Assembly (NCBI GenBank): GCA_017442085.1
Contig: JAFSAW010000023.1
Location: 1-51,026, forward strand
Source: Oscillospiraceae bacterium
GTDB taxonomy: Bacteria; Bacillota; Clostridia; Oscillospirales; Ruminococcaceae
Direction of reading: 5' to 3'
DNA length: 51,026 bases
Part shown: positions 1 through 8,364 of the stretch, in pieces
How positions within the stretch are numbered: the stretch's first letter is position 1
Layout: every line of letters starts with the position of its first letter
Notes under the pieces: generated by a model
The model's input: the letters and a program-made list of their open reading frames with translations, nothing else
Told to the model about the DNA's origin: nothing
Databases searched by the model: none
Program-made: the position numbers and the translations under genes

Positions 1-8
1 ACTATCAT
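1..8 (-). CDS. Start of next gene, probable RNase inhibitor (partial)
   Basis: Only the first codons (ATG ATA ...) are in the window. The ATG at 6-8 is preceded by AGGAGG five bases upstream, and that site overlaps the stop codon of the barnase-like gene at 18-20. A well-translated gene directly after a barnase-like RNase is usually its barstar-type inhibitor. That identity is inferred from context, not from protein sequence. Confidence 0.35.
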
Positions 9-17
9 AATTGCCTC

Positions 18-326
18 CTATATTATTTCGTAAAATGTTTCGTAATGGTCATAGGTTACAAAAACAAGACCGTCGTTTGAAAACACTATACGCTGTGAAT
101 TTCTTTTTCCTCTTTTATAGTTTATATCCGCTTCATACCATACTCTGCCAATATCGTCAGGCAGGTGCCCGTTACTGTTTTTATACACTCCGCCCATTAT
201 CATTTTGCCCGGTGCCATTTTATGAAGGTTGCCTAATTCACGTATCCATCCTGCTTTTTCTGCTTCATTTCTTGTAATATAATATTTAGGCAACGTAGCA
301 ATATATGTTGCATATAAAGTTGTCAT
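18..326 (-). CDS. Barnase-like ribonuclease domain, no export domain
   Basis: The 102-residue product aligns along nearly its whole length with mature barnase, a secreted guanyl-preferring RNase. Recognisable segments are YITRNEAEKAGW, GNLHKMAPGK, GRVWYEADINYKRGKRNSQR and TYDHYETFYEI. These retain the catalytic Glu (in WYEADINY), the Arg (in RNSQR) and the His (in YDHYETF). The first helix is shortened and there is no signal peptide. The ATG directly follows an in-frame TAA, has no convincing ribosome-binding site, and sits just after a tRNA terminator. The gene therefore looks like an orphan toxin module or a 5'-truncated RNase. The strong RBS of the next gene suggests a toxin-inhibitor pair. 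It lies outside the prophage, on the host side of the attachment site. Confidence 0.8.
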   Translation of the reverse strand: MTTLYATYIATLPKYYITRNEAEKAGWIRELGNLHKMAPGKMIMGGVYKNSNGHLPDDIGRVWYEADINYKRGKRNSQRIVFSNDGLVFVTYDHYETFYEII

Positions 327-337
327 TTAAAATATTT

Positions 338-374
338 TTACAAAAACAAAAAGACCACCGATTTCTCGGTGGTC
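338..374 (-). terminator. Terminator of the original tRNA-Pro gene
   Basis: A 9-bp perfect stem (GACCACCGA / TCGGTGGTC, loop TTTC) is followed in the leftward direction by a T-rich tract. It lies immediately beyond the 3'-end copy of tRNA-Pro at 376-391. Before phage insertion it would have terminated the tRNA transcript; it now separates the prophage from the barnase-like gene. Confidence 0.75.
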
Positions 375-375
375 G

Positions 376-391
376 TGGTCGGGATGACAGG
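376..391. other. Prophage attachment site, left copy (tRNA-Pro 3' end)
   Basis: The 16-bp TGGTCGGGATGACAGG is identical to 36834-36849. It corresponds to the CCA end, discriminator, 3' acceptor strand and part of the T-stem of tRNA-Pro(TGG). The rest of the tRNA is absent here, so this is the displaced remnant, while the integrase-proximal copy is part of the complete tRNA. Confidence 0.88.
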
Positions 392-462
392 TGTTAAAAC
401 ATATATATAATGATATATATTTAAGTGCATTTTAGTCTATTTTCGTGCATTTTATTGCATCG
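392..462 (-). promoter_or_regulatory. 10-bp-phased TGCAT repeats with -10-like element at prophage left end
   Basis: Read leftward, TGCAT-containing blocks lie at 455-460, 445-450 and 425-430, on a 10-bp grid. They are followed after 13 bases by ATTATATATATG. The same arrangement (ATGCA blocks every 10 bp, then ATTATATATG after 14 bases) forms the candidate late promoter at 17302-17346. It may be a second late promoter pointing out of the prophage; the alternative is a set of integrase arm-binding sites in the attP arm. Confidence 0.4.
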
Positions 463-497
463 AAATTCCTTGAAATCTAACCTTTTTTAAGCACAGT

Positions 498-533
498 GGA
501 CTTTTTTCGTACCTGAAAAACAGTCCTTTTTTT
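498..533. terminator. Terminator-like hairpin after the late operon
   Basis: GGACT and AGTCC flank an inner TTTTTC / GAAAAA pairing, followed by a run of T on the plus strand. It overlaps the stop codon of the 1778-residue gene. The T-tract favours rightward termination; in the leftward direction it would be a weaker stem-only signal. Confidence 0.45.
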
Positions 534-3500
534 ATTTCATTTCTTTGTACATCTGCTCTGCTTCGTGTCTGGAATAACCAAGCTTTTCAAGCTGTGCGAT
601 AATATCAGCTTTTCTTGTATGGCCAGTTTTCACACCATAAGCCATAAGCCATTTGTAAGGGTTCTCATCTATCTTTGCAGCCTGCTTGGAGAGCTCATAA
701 TCGCTTACCTCAGCCTTGGCCTTTTGCTGTGCATAATCATAAGCCTTGAGAACAATATCTGTTTTTTCCGTATCAGCCAAAGCCTGATACGCTTCGGTCT
801 TGATTATATCTTCAAGCAGATAATATGCCGTCTGTCCCTTAACCTCTGCATAGCGTTCATATTCATCAGCGGTCAGGTACTTTTGCTCACCGTTCAAAGT
901 AAAATACTTGGCTGCATATCCTGGCAAAACAGCCACGTCACCTTTAGCTTTATAAATTCGCTGGAGCTCATCGTCAACAGGTGTAGAGCGGTCTTTTGAC
1001 ACATAACCCGGAGAAAGGAAATTCTGTGCAGCTCTTTCCACAACATTGCCGTTATCCTGTTTTCTACCCCATTGGTCATAATAGCTTGTCAGCTGATTGT
1101 TAAGCACAGGTATTTTTGCCTGCTGTTGCTGAACAAATCTCTGCAGTGTTGGGGACAGCTTTTTGTTTTTATCCACGTATGTCTGTGTTCTGTATCTGTT
1201 GCCAGTGCGTGCAATTTGACCCGAAAGAGTAGGTATAAACTGACCTGCATAGTTCAGCATACCAGACTCCATAAACGATACCAGTCCCGTTGCATCGCTG
1301 TATGCTGTTGCTTCAATTGCATTGTTCAGACCGTCAAGCATGGACATCTCGAATACAGGGTCTGCCAACTTCATAATCTGTGACATAAGGGTTGTGGACT
1401 CTTTGTCATCGATTGCTGCATTGTACAGTTCCACACCAACAAAGAATGGCATTGCAGCAGGTGCTGCCCAGTCGATTGTATAGGATACATCTCCAAGGTT
1501 GAGAGCATAGTCCTGAACACCGTACAGTTTTTCAAAGTCACCCTCTTTGCCGCCATCATCTTCCTTGCCGCTTACCCATCCAAGGCTTGCCAGCAGAACA
1601 CCAAGAGCACAGATGCCCGTACCTGTCAAACCGCTTGCGATTTGGTCGAGAGCCTCTGCTGCTGTATACTTATCCCCTTTAACGCCATTAAAAACGTTTT
1701 TAAGGCTGTTGTATGTTGTTTCAAAGCTTGAAAAATCAACACCGCCTGTTGCAAGGTTAAACGCACCTCTCGCAAGGTTAAGAGGAGAATATTCCACACC
1801 CCTTGTGATAACATTCGCAGGTGTTTTGGCAAATGGCAGAATACCTTCTGCAGCAATACCCACAGGGCCCATTGTGGCTGTACTGCGCTTTGCTTTGGTA
1901 ACAAGACTGGAAAATGCATTGAGGTCACGATATGTGGCTTTTTGAGCCTCATTTGTGGCATATGCTTTGATGTTGTCCATCAGCTCTTGATTTTCAAATT
2001 TGCCAGCATCTTCTACAGACAAGCCGTTTGCTTTCATTGCTCCGGCAAAAGCTTTGATATAATGGCGTTCGAGAAACCACATATCTTCCTTTTCAAGAGC
2101 AGCGGTATTTGCTTTGCGGAGTTTTTCAAGGAAAGGATTTTTAAAGATTTGCCGTTTGGCCATTACAGCTTGGCTTGTGCTGTATTTCGCTTCGCCTTTT
2201 ACAGCATCGATGTTGCTTTTGAAATCCTTTTCAGCATACTCAAACAGATCTTTGTCTGTAAGTCTACTTACCGCAGCCTTTGTTCTCAAACTGCCGTCTT
2301 TTATGCCCACTTTTTCAAGCTGAGCACCGATAATATCTTTTGTTATTTTAAACGGAGAGAATATCGCGTTGCCGGTTACATTTCGAATATGTGTTCTAGG
2401 GTTACCGAGCATTGCAAGGTATCTCCAAGCATTGAACTTGTCCGTAACTGTAACAGGTGTATTATCAGCGATAAACTGTTCAATCTGTTCAAAGATATCA
2501 TCAGCCTGCTCCGTTGTTTCAGCTTTCAGCAGTTTGTCTGCAAGGTCCTCAGGAATAGCTATTGTGTCAGCATTGCCCTTGTATCTGTCTGTAAGGTCTG
2601 CGTTCAATCGGTCAACAGTTTTCTGCAGCATATACAGTTTGCCGCTAGGTGTCAGCTGTTTCAGCAGGCGGAAAGCCTGAACCGTCTGGCCGGCTCTTGT
2701 GGCCTGTACACAAAGGTCACAAACCAACTGCTGTGCAAGCTTTGTATCACCTGCATTTACCGCCTGATTGTACAAAGTCTGTCCAAGGGCGATATCATTC
2801 TTTGTTGGCGCTGTATTGCTCTTTACCATAGCATTCCACTGCGCAAGAGCATCCGCCCAGCCTTTTGTCTTGATTGTATGCTCTGCATGCTGTTTTGCCT
2901 GCTTATCGGTAATTACCTCGTGAGAGAAAACACCCTCTGCAACAAGATTTTCCATGTCTGGAATAAAGCTGTCAGTTGTAGCTTCTGCTTCCATCACGGT
3001 TCTTGCATACTTGGAAACTATTTTGCCATCTGCAGACTTTTTCGGAACGTCAACAACACGAGAAGGATTTTCGCCCTCTTCGATTGTGCCGTGCTCATTT
3101 GCAAGAGCATAGTATCCCGCAGGGTTACTCTTCATCGCGCCAACACTCTCCGGCAGATCATTTTCTGACATTTTTTTACTATTGCCAGTTACTGCAGTTT
3201 GTTGTATACTATCAGTAGAAACACTTGATGTGCTGGATACCCCGTTTTGTACGGCATCTCCAGTCTTGAACACATCAGGTGTTTGTTTTTTTGTAAAGAT
3301 AAAATTGCCATCGCTGTCCACAACTTCATGCAGATAAAATCTGTTATCTCTGCCCTTCATAACTGTTACCGCTACATAGGCAACGCCATCACCATATTGT
3401 ATTGGTGCAGCGAAGATATAAGAATCCGAGCCTCGTCCTTTCCAGTTTGGCTGATAGTCTATTTGCTTGCCGTATTTGAGTACATCTGGAACAGCAGCAA

Positions 3501-5868
3501 ATGTCGCAGCTTTGGCACGCCCTATTCCGTGAGCAATATCATTCTTTACACTTTTTTCATCGATAATGATTTCACCAAAACCACCTCGGGTTACTTTGTT
3601 TCCCAAAGTTCTAAAGAAATCACCCACCTGCTGAATGATGCTTACATTGCTCTTTTTAAATTCTTCACCACTTACTTTTGATACGGCCTGCTGTCCCTTA
3701 AGTTCAGGGATAGCATTTTTTAATTTTGTAATTACATTTGCACCATCTTTTTTATCGATAGTGTTTTCCATTTGATTTACAGGATTCGATATAACTTCAC
3801 CTGTATCAACCATAACCTGCTTACCGCCAACAGGAGAATATACCGGTTTGATACCCTTTTGTGCGGAAAAAGCATACTCATCTGTAACTGCCTTGGAATT
3901 AACGGGCAGTTTTTTTATTTCGTCTGCAAGGCCCTTAAATGCCTTATATTTCGCCGCTGTTTCAGGCGGGACAAATTCCCCGCCGCCACGTTCAACATCA
4001 GCCCAAAAGGCAGATTCTGCGGCTGCTGCTTTCTGTTCCTGTGTTGGTGCCTTGCCGTATTTTGCATACAGCTCTCTGTACCACTGAGGATTGTTGCTTT
4101 GTCTGCTGAACGTAGGTGCTCCGTAGCCGTCATTGTTAGGCACAAGGGCAACTCCCTCGCCCGTAAAGGCTTTATATTCTTCAATGGTCTGCTGAAGATA
4201 ATTATTCACCTCTGCTTCTGCCTGTGCAAAATTCTGCTCTGCAATCTCCACAGCACTCTGGCCTGTGCGGTCAGCCTGCACCAGCACATCATTGATAATC
4301 TTTTGGTTGGACGGAGCATTGTCCAAAGTGTGAGTATTATAAAAATACTCAATTTCAGCAGGTTTTGAAATATCATTTACAAGGCCTTTTTCTGCATCGT
4401 AATACAATGTAGGACGGGTTGTTTCGCCCCTTGCAGGCAATGCAAGGATAGTCTGTTTAACTTCCTCAATATCTTTTGCACCCGTGCTCTGCAGCAGATT
4501 TGCCTGCTCTGCTTCGTCCATATTATCAACTGCATTCACAAGAGCATCCGCAGAACTCTGTGTCATTGTGCCTTTGTTTTTAAAGTAGTTGATAGCTGTA
4601 CCTGCAGCATTACCCATACCGGCAAATACTGCACCGCCTACATAACCTGCAAAAGCATTCATTGTCAGTTCTTCAATACTGAACTGTGCCGATGGATCAT
4701 TGAAAGCAAGGTCGCTCACGTAGTTAAGGGCATATTCTGCAACCTCTTCTGCAGCTTCGCTTATACCCTGACTGTTCAGAACAGCTGTTATTGTAGCTTT
4801 ACCTGCAGGGTTAGCCACAATACCCGCCAACTTTTCAACAGGTGATTTTGCTGTAAGATATGTGATACCACCCGATACAGCACCTCTTGCAAGAGCCTGA
4901 CTTGCACTGTTGCCGCTGTCTGCAGATTCTACGATTTTACCCGCAGCAGATTTGGCAGACTGCGCACCAAGAACAGCCTGAGGGCCAAACACAAGCAAAG
5001 GCAATGTAGATGCTGTGTCGGCAATACCTGCACCGATATTATAAGCTGTGGCCGCACCTTCGTTCATACCCTCAACTGCTTTCTGGTCATTGCGCTGTGC
5101 CATTTTATACAGTCTCATAGAATCGTTGTTAACGTTCATTGCAGTACGCCAATTTTCGTTTATTTCACCGTTCAAAGCATCTCGCTGAGTTCTTAACTGT
5201 TTAAGTTCTTCGTTCTCTGCAGCGGTAATTACGCCCGTATCAGCCTTGCGTTCAAGAGCACTGATTCTAAGCTTTACACCATTGAGATTATTTCGAAGCT
5301 GTCTGTAATCTTTGCTTTGTACATTTTTGAACTCATCTGCAACAGTTTGTTTTGCAGCCTCAGCAATAACCGGAACAGTAGCAAGGTTTTTCGCTGCAAT
5401 GGACCCTGCTGTGTAGCCAAGGCGGTCAAGAACATTGATATTTTCTTTGTAGACACCCTTTTTCAGCTGTTTTTCCAAAGCATCCTTCTGAGCGTACAGT
5501 TCATTTACCTTTTCTTCTCTGCCAGGCATGAACAGACCTTCTTTGCCCTGCCAGTAATACAGCTGTTTTTCAACCTCTTTCAGCTGTTTTTCCGCAGCGG
5601 CATTGTCGGTTACATCATTGCTGCTGTTGCCAGCAATGAGATTCTGCAATTTATTATAATTATCTGTCTGCTCCTGTGTCGCAGTTGGCTGAACAGTTTG
5701 AGCAGTGTTACCTGCAGCATTCTGTGCAAGGCTCTGCTGTCTCTTTTTTTCCCATTCTGCAAACTGGTCTGTGTATTTAGACAGATAATCAGGGGTGTTG
5801 TTATACACCCCATATTTTTTATCTAATGCGCCACGATACTGTGACATAAGTTTTTCAACGTTGGACAT
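532..5868 (-). CDS. Giant internal virion / DNA-ejection protein (1778 aa)
   Basis: This is the last and largest late gene. Visible layout: an N-terminal helical region with two coiled-coil stretches (about residues 85-135 and 185-240), then two small-residue-rich hydrophobic segments (about 270-310 and 400-420) that look membrane-active. A globular domain around 760-845 contains DIAHGIGRAKAATF and RFYLHEVV; I relate it tentatively to the phage barnase-EndoU-ColicinE5-RelE-like / MuF C-terminal domains of polyvalent proteins. A conserved-looking block near 1143-1161 carries AWRYLAMLGNPRTHIRNVTG, and a Gly-rich hydrophobic hairpin lies near 1414-1480. Size, position and membrane segments suit an ejectosome protein packaged in the capsid. 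The start is fixed by AAGGAGG seven bases upstream. The domain assignments are from memory of families, not from a search. Confidence 0.65.
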   Translation of the reverse strand: MSNVEKLMSQYRGALDKKYGVYNNTPDYLSKYTDQFAEWEKKRQQSLAQNAAGNTAQTVQPTATQEQTDNYNKLQNLIAGNSSNDVTDNAAAEKQLKEVEKQLYYWQGKEGLFMPGREEKVNELYAQKDALEKQLKKGVYKENINVLDRLGYTAGSIAAKNLATVPVIAEAAKQTVADEFKNVQSKDYRQLRNNLNGVKLRISALERKADTGVITAAENEELKQLRTQRDALNGEINENWRTAMNVNNDSMRLYKMAQRNDQKAVEGMNEGAATAYNIGAGIADTASTLPLLVFGPQAVLGAQSAKSAAGKIVESADSGNSASQALARGAVSGGITYLTAKSPVEKLAGIVANPAGKATITAVLNSQGISEAAEEVAEYALNYVSDLAFNDPSAQFSIEELTMNAFAGYVGGAVFAGMGNAAGTAINYFKNKGTMTQSSADALVNAVDNMDEAEQANLLQSTGAKDIEEVKQTILALPARGETTRPTLYYDAEKGLVNDISKPAEIEYFYNTHTLDNAPSNQKIINDVLVQADRTGQSAVEIAEQNFAQAEAEVNNYLQQTIEEYKAFTGEGVALVPNNDGYGAPTFSRQSNNPQWYRELYAKYGKAPTQEQKAAAAESAFWADVERGGGEFVPPETAAKYKAFKGLADEIKKLPVNSKAVTDEYAFSAQKGIKPVYSPVGGKQVMVDTGEVISNPVNQMENTIDKKDGANVITKLKNAIPELKGQQAVSKVSGEEFKKSNVSIIQQVGDFFRTLGNKVTRGGFGEIIIDEKSVKNDIAHGIGRAKAATFAAVPDVLKYGKQIDYQPNWKGRGSDSYIFAAPIQYGDGVAYVAVTVMKGRDNRFYLHEVVDSDGNFIFTKKQTPDVFKTGDAVQNGVSSTSSVSTDSIQQTAVTGNSKKMSENDLPESVGAMKSNPAGYYALANEHGTIEEGENPSRVVDVPKKSADGKIVSKYARTVMEAEATTDSFIPDMENLVAEGVFSHEVITDKQAKQHAEHTIKTKGWADALAQWNAMVKSNTAPTKNDIALGQTLYNQAVNAGDTKLAQQLVCDLCVQATRAGQTVQAFRLLKQLTPSGKLYMLQKTVDRLNADLTDRYKGNADTIAIPEDLADKLLKAETTEQADDIFEQIEQFIADNTPVTVTDKFNAWRYLAMLGNPRTHIRNVTGNAIFSPFKITKDIIGAQLEKVGIKDGSLRTKAAVSRLTDKDLFEYAEKDFKSNIDAVKGEAKYSTSQAVMAKRQIFKNPFLEKLRKANTAALEKEDMWFLERHYIKAFAGAMKANGLSVEDAGKFENQELMDNIKAYATNEAQKATYRDLNAFSSLVTKAKRSTATMGPVGIAAEGILPFAKTPANVITRGVEYSPLNLARGAFNLATGGVDFSSFETTYNSLKNVFNGVKGDKYTAAEALDQIASGLTGTGICALGVLLASLGWVSGKEDDGGKEGDFEKLYGVQDYALNLGDVSYTIDWAAPAAMPFFVGVELYNAAIDDKESTTLMSQIMKLADPVFEMSMLDGLNNAIEATAYSDATGLVSFMESGMLNYAGQFIPTLSGQIARTGNRYRTQTYVDKNKKLSPTLQRFVQQQQAKIPVLNNQLTSYYDQWGRKQDNGNVVERAAQNFLSPGYVSKDRSTPVDDELQRIYKAKGDVAVLPGYAAKYFTLNGEQKYLTADEYERYAEVKGQTAYYLLEDIIKTEAYQALADTEKTDIVLKAYDYAQQKAKAEVSDYELSKQAAKIDENPYKWLMAYGVKTGHTRKADIIAQLEKLGYSRHEAEQMYKEMK

Positions 5869-5881
5869 TAAAGCCTCCTTA

Positions 5882-6781
5882 TCAGAAGCCCATCAAGTAC
5901 AAATATTCTGCAATCTGGGCATCTGCAAATCCTGCATTTTTCATAGTTGTGTAGATCTGTTCATTGGAATAGCCTGCGCCGAGCAAATCAGCAGCATATT
6001 TATAACCTGCAGACTTCATAACATCGCTGGAGCTATAGGTTGTGTTCTTTGTAGAACTTGCCCTAGCAGCAGCTTCGGCAGCGGCAGCTTCAGCCTGTGC
6101 CTGTGCCTGCATCATTGCAATTTCGTTGTATCTGCTGTTGTAGTCTCTGAGAGAGGAAATGTTGGACTGCAGAAAGTCAGAATATGCAGCCTGATGCAGG
6201 CTGTCTCTGTCTGCCGCTGCCTGGTCGATTGCGGAAAGTCTTTCAGACTCTGTTCGCTGTCTGTTATTTGCATAGTTTGCCTTAAGGTTCTGCAATGTTG
6301 TTTCACTTGCGCCGCCGGAAACACCAAGGCTTCTAAGCTGTTGCGGAAGAGTTCTCTCATCCTGCATTCTGGAAATATAAGCCTGTCGCAGAATTTCATC
6401 CGCACCGGTGTTAACATTTTGCACACGGGACTCATAAGCAGCCTGTGCCTGCTTTTTCTGCTGAGCAAGCATTTCTTCTCTCGCTCTCTGTTCAGCTTCA
6501 TACTGTTGCTGCTCTCTTGCCATCATATCCGCATACATCTTTTCCTGTTGTGCCAAAATGTCTTTGTATGGGTTATAGCTTGGTGTTGCTGCAGGTGCAG
6601 AAGGTGCAACATAGCTGCCGCCACCGCTTGGCTGTGCCGGCGGAGTATATACGCTTTCAGGTTTCCCGTACACTCTTACATCGCCCGTGGATGTTGTGCC
6701 GCCTGTTCTGCCACTTGGGTTCCAGGAACTGCCATTGTTCTTTTTCTTTGTACCGTAATCGTCTGGTGCTGTTACTGCCAT
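5882..6781 (-). CDS. Internal virion-like protein, coiled coil (299 aa)
   Basis: The first 90 residues are low-complexity (Gly, Ser, Pro, Thr). They are followed by a long Gln/Ala/Glu-rich coiled coil, a segment with QQLRSLGVSGGASETTLQNL, another Ala-rich helix, and a C-terminal domain ending in a hydrophobic LYLMGF. It sits directly upstream of the giant ejection protein and after holin and lysozyme. In short-tailed phages this neighbourhood often holds a second internal protein that helps form the ejection channel. No enzyme motif is visible. The function is inferred from position and composition. Confidence 0.55.
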   Translation of the reverse strand: MAVTAPDDYGTKKKNNGSSWNPSGRTGGTTSTGDVRVYGKPESVYTPPAQPSGGGSYVAPSAPAATPSYNPYKDILAQQEKMYADMMAREQQQYEAEQRAREEMLAQQKKQAQAAYESRVQNVNTGADEILRQAYISRMQDERTLPQQLRSLGVSGGASETTLQNLKANYANNRQRTESERLSAIDQAAADRDSLHQAAYSDFLQSNISSLRDYNSRYNEIAMMQAQAQAEAAAAEAAARASSTKNTTYSSSDVMKSAGYKYAADLLGAGYSNEQIYTTMKNAGFADAQIAEYLYLMGF

Positions 6782-6784
6782 ATG

Positions 6785-7258
6785 CTATACCTCCTCTTTG
6801 TTTTCGCTTGGAACAACATCTGCTGTTTCCTCTGTTTTTTCTTTGATAAATTTAACTGCTTTCATAAGGAAAGGCGGCATTGGCACTCCAATATCGTGGA
6901 TATTTTCCAAAATACTGATAAGTTCGTTTGCCAAAAGCCAGAATATAACTGCTACTGCAAAAAGGCACTGGAAGCCCAGCTCAATATGAAGCGTATGGCC
7001 CATTTCAATAATAAGATAGTCCACGATATAACCTACCACCACCAACGGCCACATACACACTTTTTTAGCAATACCCTGAAAGCCTCTTTCGCTGTTTACT
7101 CTTTCACCCCTGCAGGCTGCTGCAACAACACCTGTCACATAGTCAAGCAGATTTGTGAGAAGCAAAAAATAAAACGGAATAGCAAGTGAACCAAGCCATC
7201 CGTTTACAACTGAAAAAACAGTTACAAATGTTATTTTAATTTTGTCGATATCTTTCAT
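6785..7258 (-). CDS. Phage holin, Tcd/TcdE-type family
   Basis: The 157-residue membrane protein has three to four hydrophobic segments. Features typical of the phage holin 4_1 / toxin-secretion holin family are NLLDYVTGVVAA near the start, the basic segment RGFQGIAKKV, and a charged C-terminus rich in Glu and Lys. It would permeabilise the membrane at the end of infection to release the lysozyme encoded by the next gene upstream in the transcript (7265-8356). Only six bases separate the two genes, a standard lysis cassette. Confidence 0.85.
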   Translation of the reverse strand: MKDIDKIKITFVTVFSVVNGWLGSLAIPFYFLLLTNLLDYVTGVVAAACRGERVNSERGFQGIAKKVCMWPLVVVGYIVDYLIIEMGHTLHIELGFQCLFAVAVIFWLLANELISILENIHDIGVPMPPFLMKAVKFIKEKTEETADVVPSENKEEV

Positions 7259-7264
7259 TTGTTT

Positions 7265-8356
7265 TTAACCTCCTACCATTTCTTTTATTTTCTGCAGAAC
7301 ATTTTTAAGTTCTTCGTTTTCTTTGTTTACCTGCTCAAGCTTTGCAGACAAATTCTGCACATCTTTCCAGTATCCATTCTTGTACTGCTGTTCTACGATA
7401 AGCTGTGCCTTAAGTCCTGCAATTTCTTTCTGCAGCAGGTCGCATTCTGCACATTTTTCAGGGTGTGCTGTGTCTGGCACATACTCTGTCACATCGATGT
7501 TGCCGATATCATCAGCTTTATCCTCAATGGTCTCAATGTCACCGCGACTTACCTCATCGATTGTAATAACATAACCTTCCACAGTTGCCTCATACTTGAT
7601 TTTCAAAGCATCCAGCAGGCCTGTAAAAGCCATCACATCTCCCTTGCTCATAGGAGCTCCGCCAATTGCAGAAATCAGCAGTCTTACGGGCTTAATGTTC
7701 GGTGCTGTTGCTTCTGCTTCTGCTTTATCAAAACCGTTCAGACCATTGCCTTTGATAATACAAGGGAAATCTTTCCAGCAGTTACTCATATCCACACGGC
7801 CGTTAATGCCTGCCACTGTTGCACCGCTTGTATATTGGTGCATATCGCAAGGTATTGTCTTATCGTATGCTGTGCGGTAGTCCGCTTTCCACAGAGTGTA
7901 TTTTTTGCTGAGTGCCGATGTGTCCATTTTGTTGAGCAGCCAGCTTGTAGAAGCATAAAAGCCCACATAATAACCTGCCTTTTGCACTCGACTGCAAAAT
8001 GTGTCAACAATAGTTGTCAGCAGAGCTTTGGAAAGTGCACCCTGTCGCTGATTGTTTTCAATATCATAGTAGATTGGCAGTTCAAACTGCTTGCCCTTCA
8101 TAAGTTCAAGGCAATATGCAGCTTCTTTCTCTGCGACAGCAACGCTGTCAGCAGCAGAATAGTAATAAACACCTACAGGGCAGCCCTGCGCCTTAAAGCC
8201 CGCATAATGCTTTTCAAAGCACTCATCTTTGCCCATTGCCTGTGCTCCCCAATAGGTAAGGCCTATACGAAGAATTACGCCATCAACAGCTTGGGCCGTT
8301 TTGGCGTAATCTACATTAGGCTGATAATAAGAAATATCAAGAATTTTATATGCCAT
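7265..8356 (-). CDS. Endolysin, GH25 lysozyme with C-terminal coiled coil
   Basis: Residues 1-200 form a glycoside hydrolase 25 domain (N-acetylmuramidase cutting peptidoglycan). It begins with ILDISYYQP (Asp7) and contains YYDIEN (Asp98, Glu100), the expected acidic catalytic residues. A middle domain of about 210-285 is not assigned. The last 70 residues start with CAEC and form a heptad-rich coiled coil rather than a familiar SH3 or LysM wall-binding module, so the enzyme may oligomerise. It is translated just ahead of the holin. There is no signal peptide, consistent with holin-dependent release. Confidence 0.88.
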   Translation of the reverse strand: MAYKILDISYYQPNVDYAKTAQAVDGVILRIGLTYWGAQAMGKDECFEKHYAGFKAQGCPVGVYYYSAADSVAVAEKEAAYCLELMKGKQFELPIYYDIENNQRQGALSKALLTTIVDTFCSRVQKAGYYVGFYASTSWLLNKMDTSALSKKYTLWKADYRTAYDKTIPCDMHQYTSGATVAGINGRVDMSNCWKDFPCIIKGNGLNGFDKAEAEATAPNIKPVRLLISAIGGAPMSKGDVMAFTGLLDALKIKYEATVEGYVITIDEVSRGDIETIEDKADDIGNIDVTEYVPDTAHPEKCAECDLLQKEIAGLKAQLIVEQQYKNGYWKDVQNLSAKLEQVNKENEELKNVLQKIKEMVGG

Positions 8357-8364
8357 ATATCCTC

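Noticed and set aside
1942..3168. Rightward open frame of 408 codons
   Set aside because: It lies wholly antisense to the 1778-residue phage gene, has Cys/Phe/Ile-rich shadow composition, no RBS and no recognisable domain.
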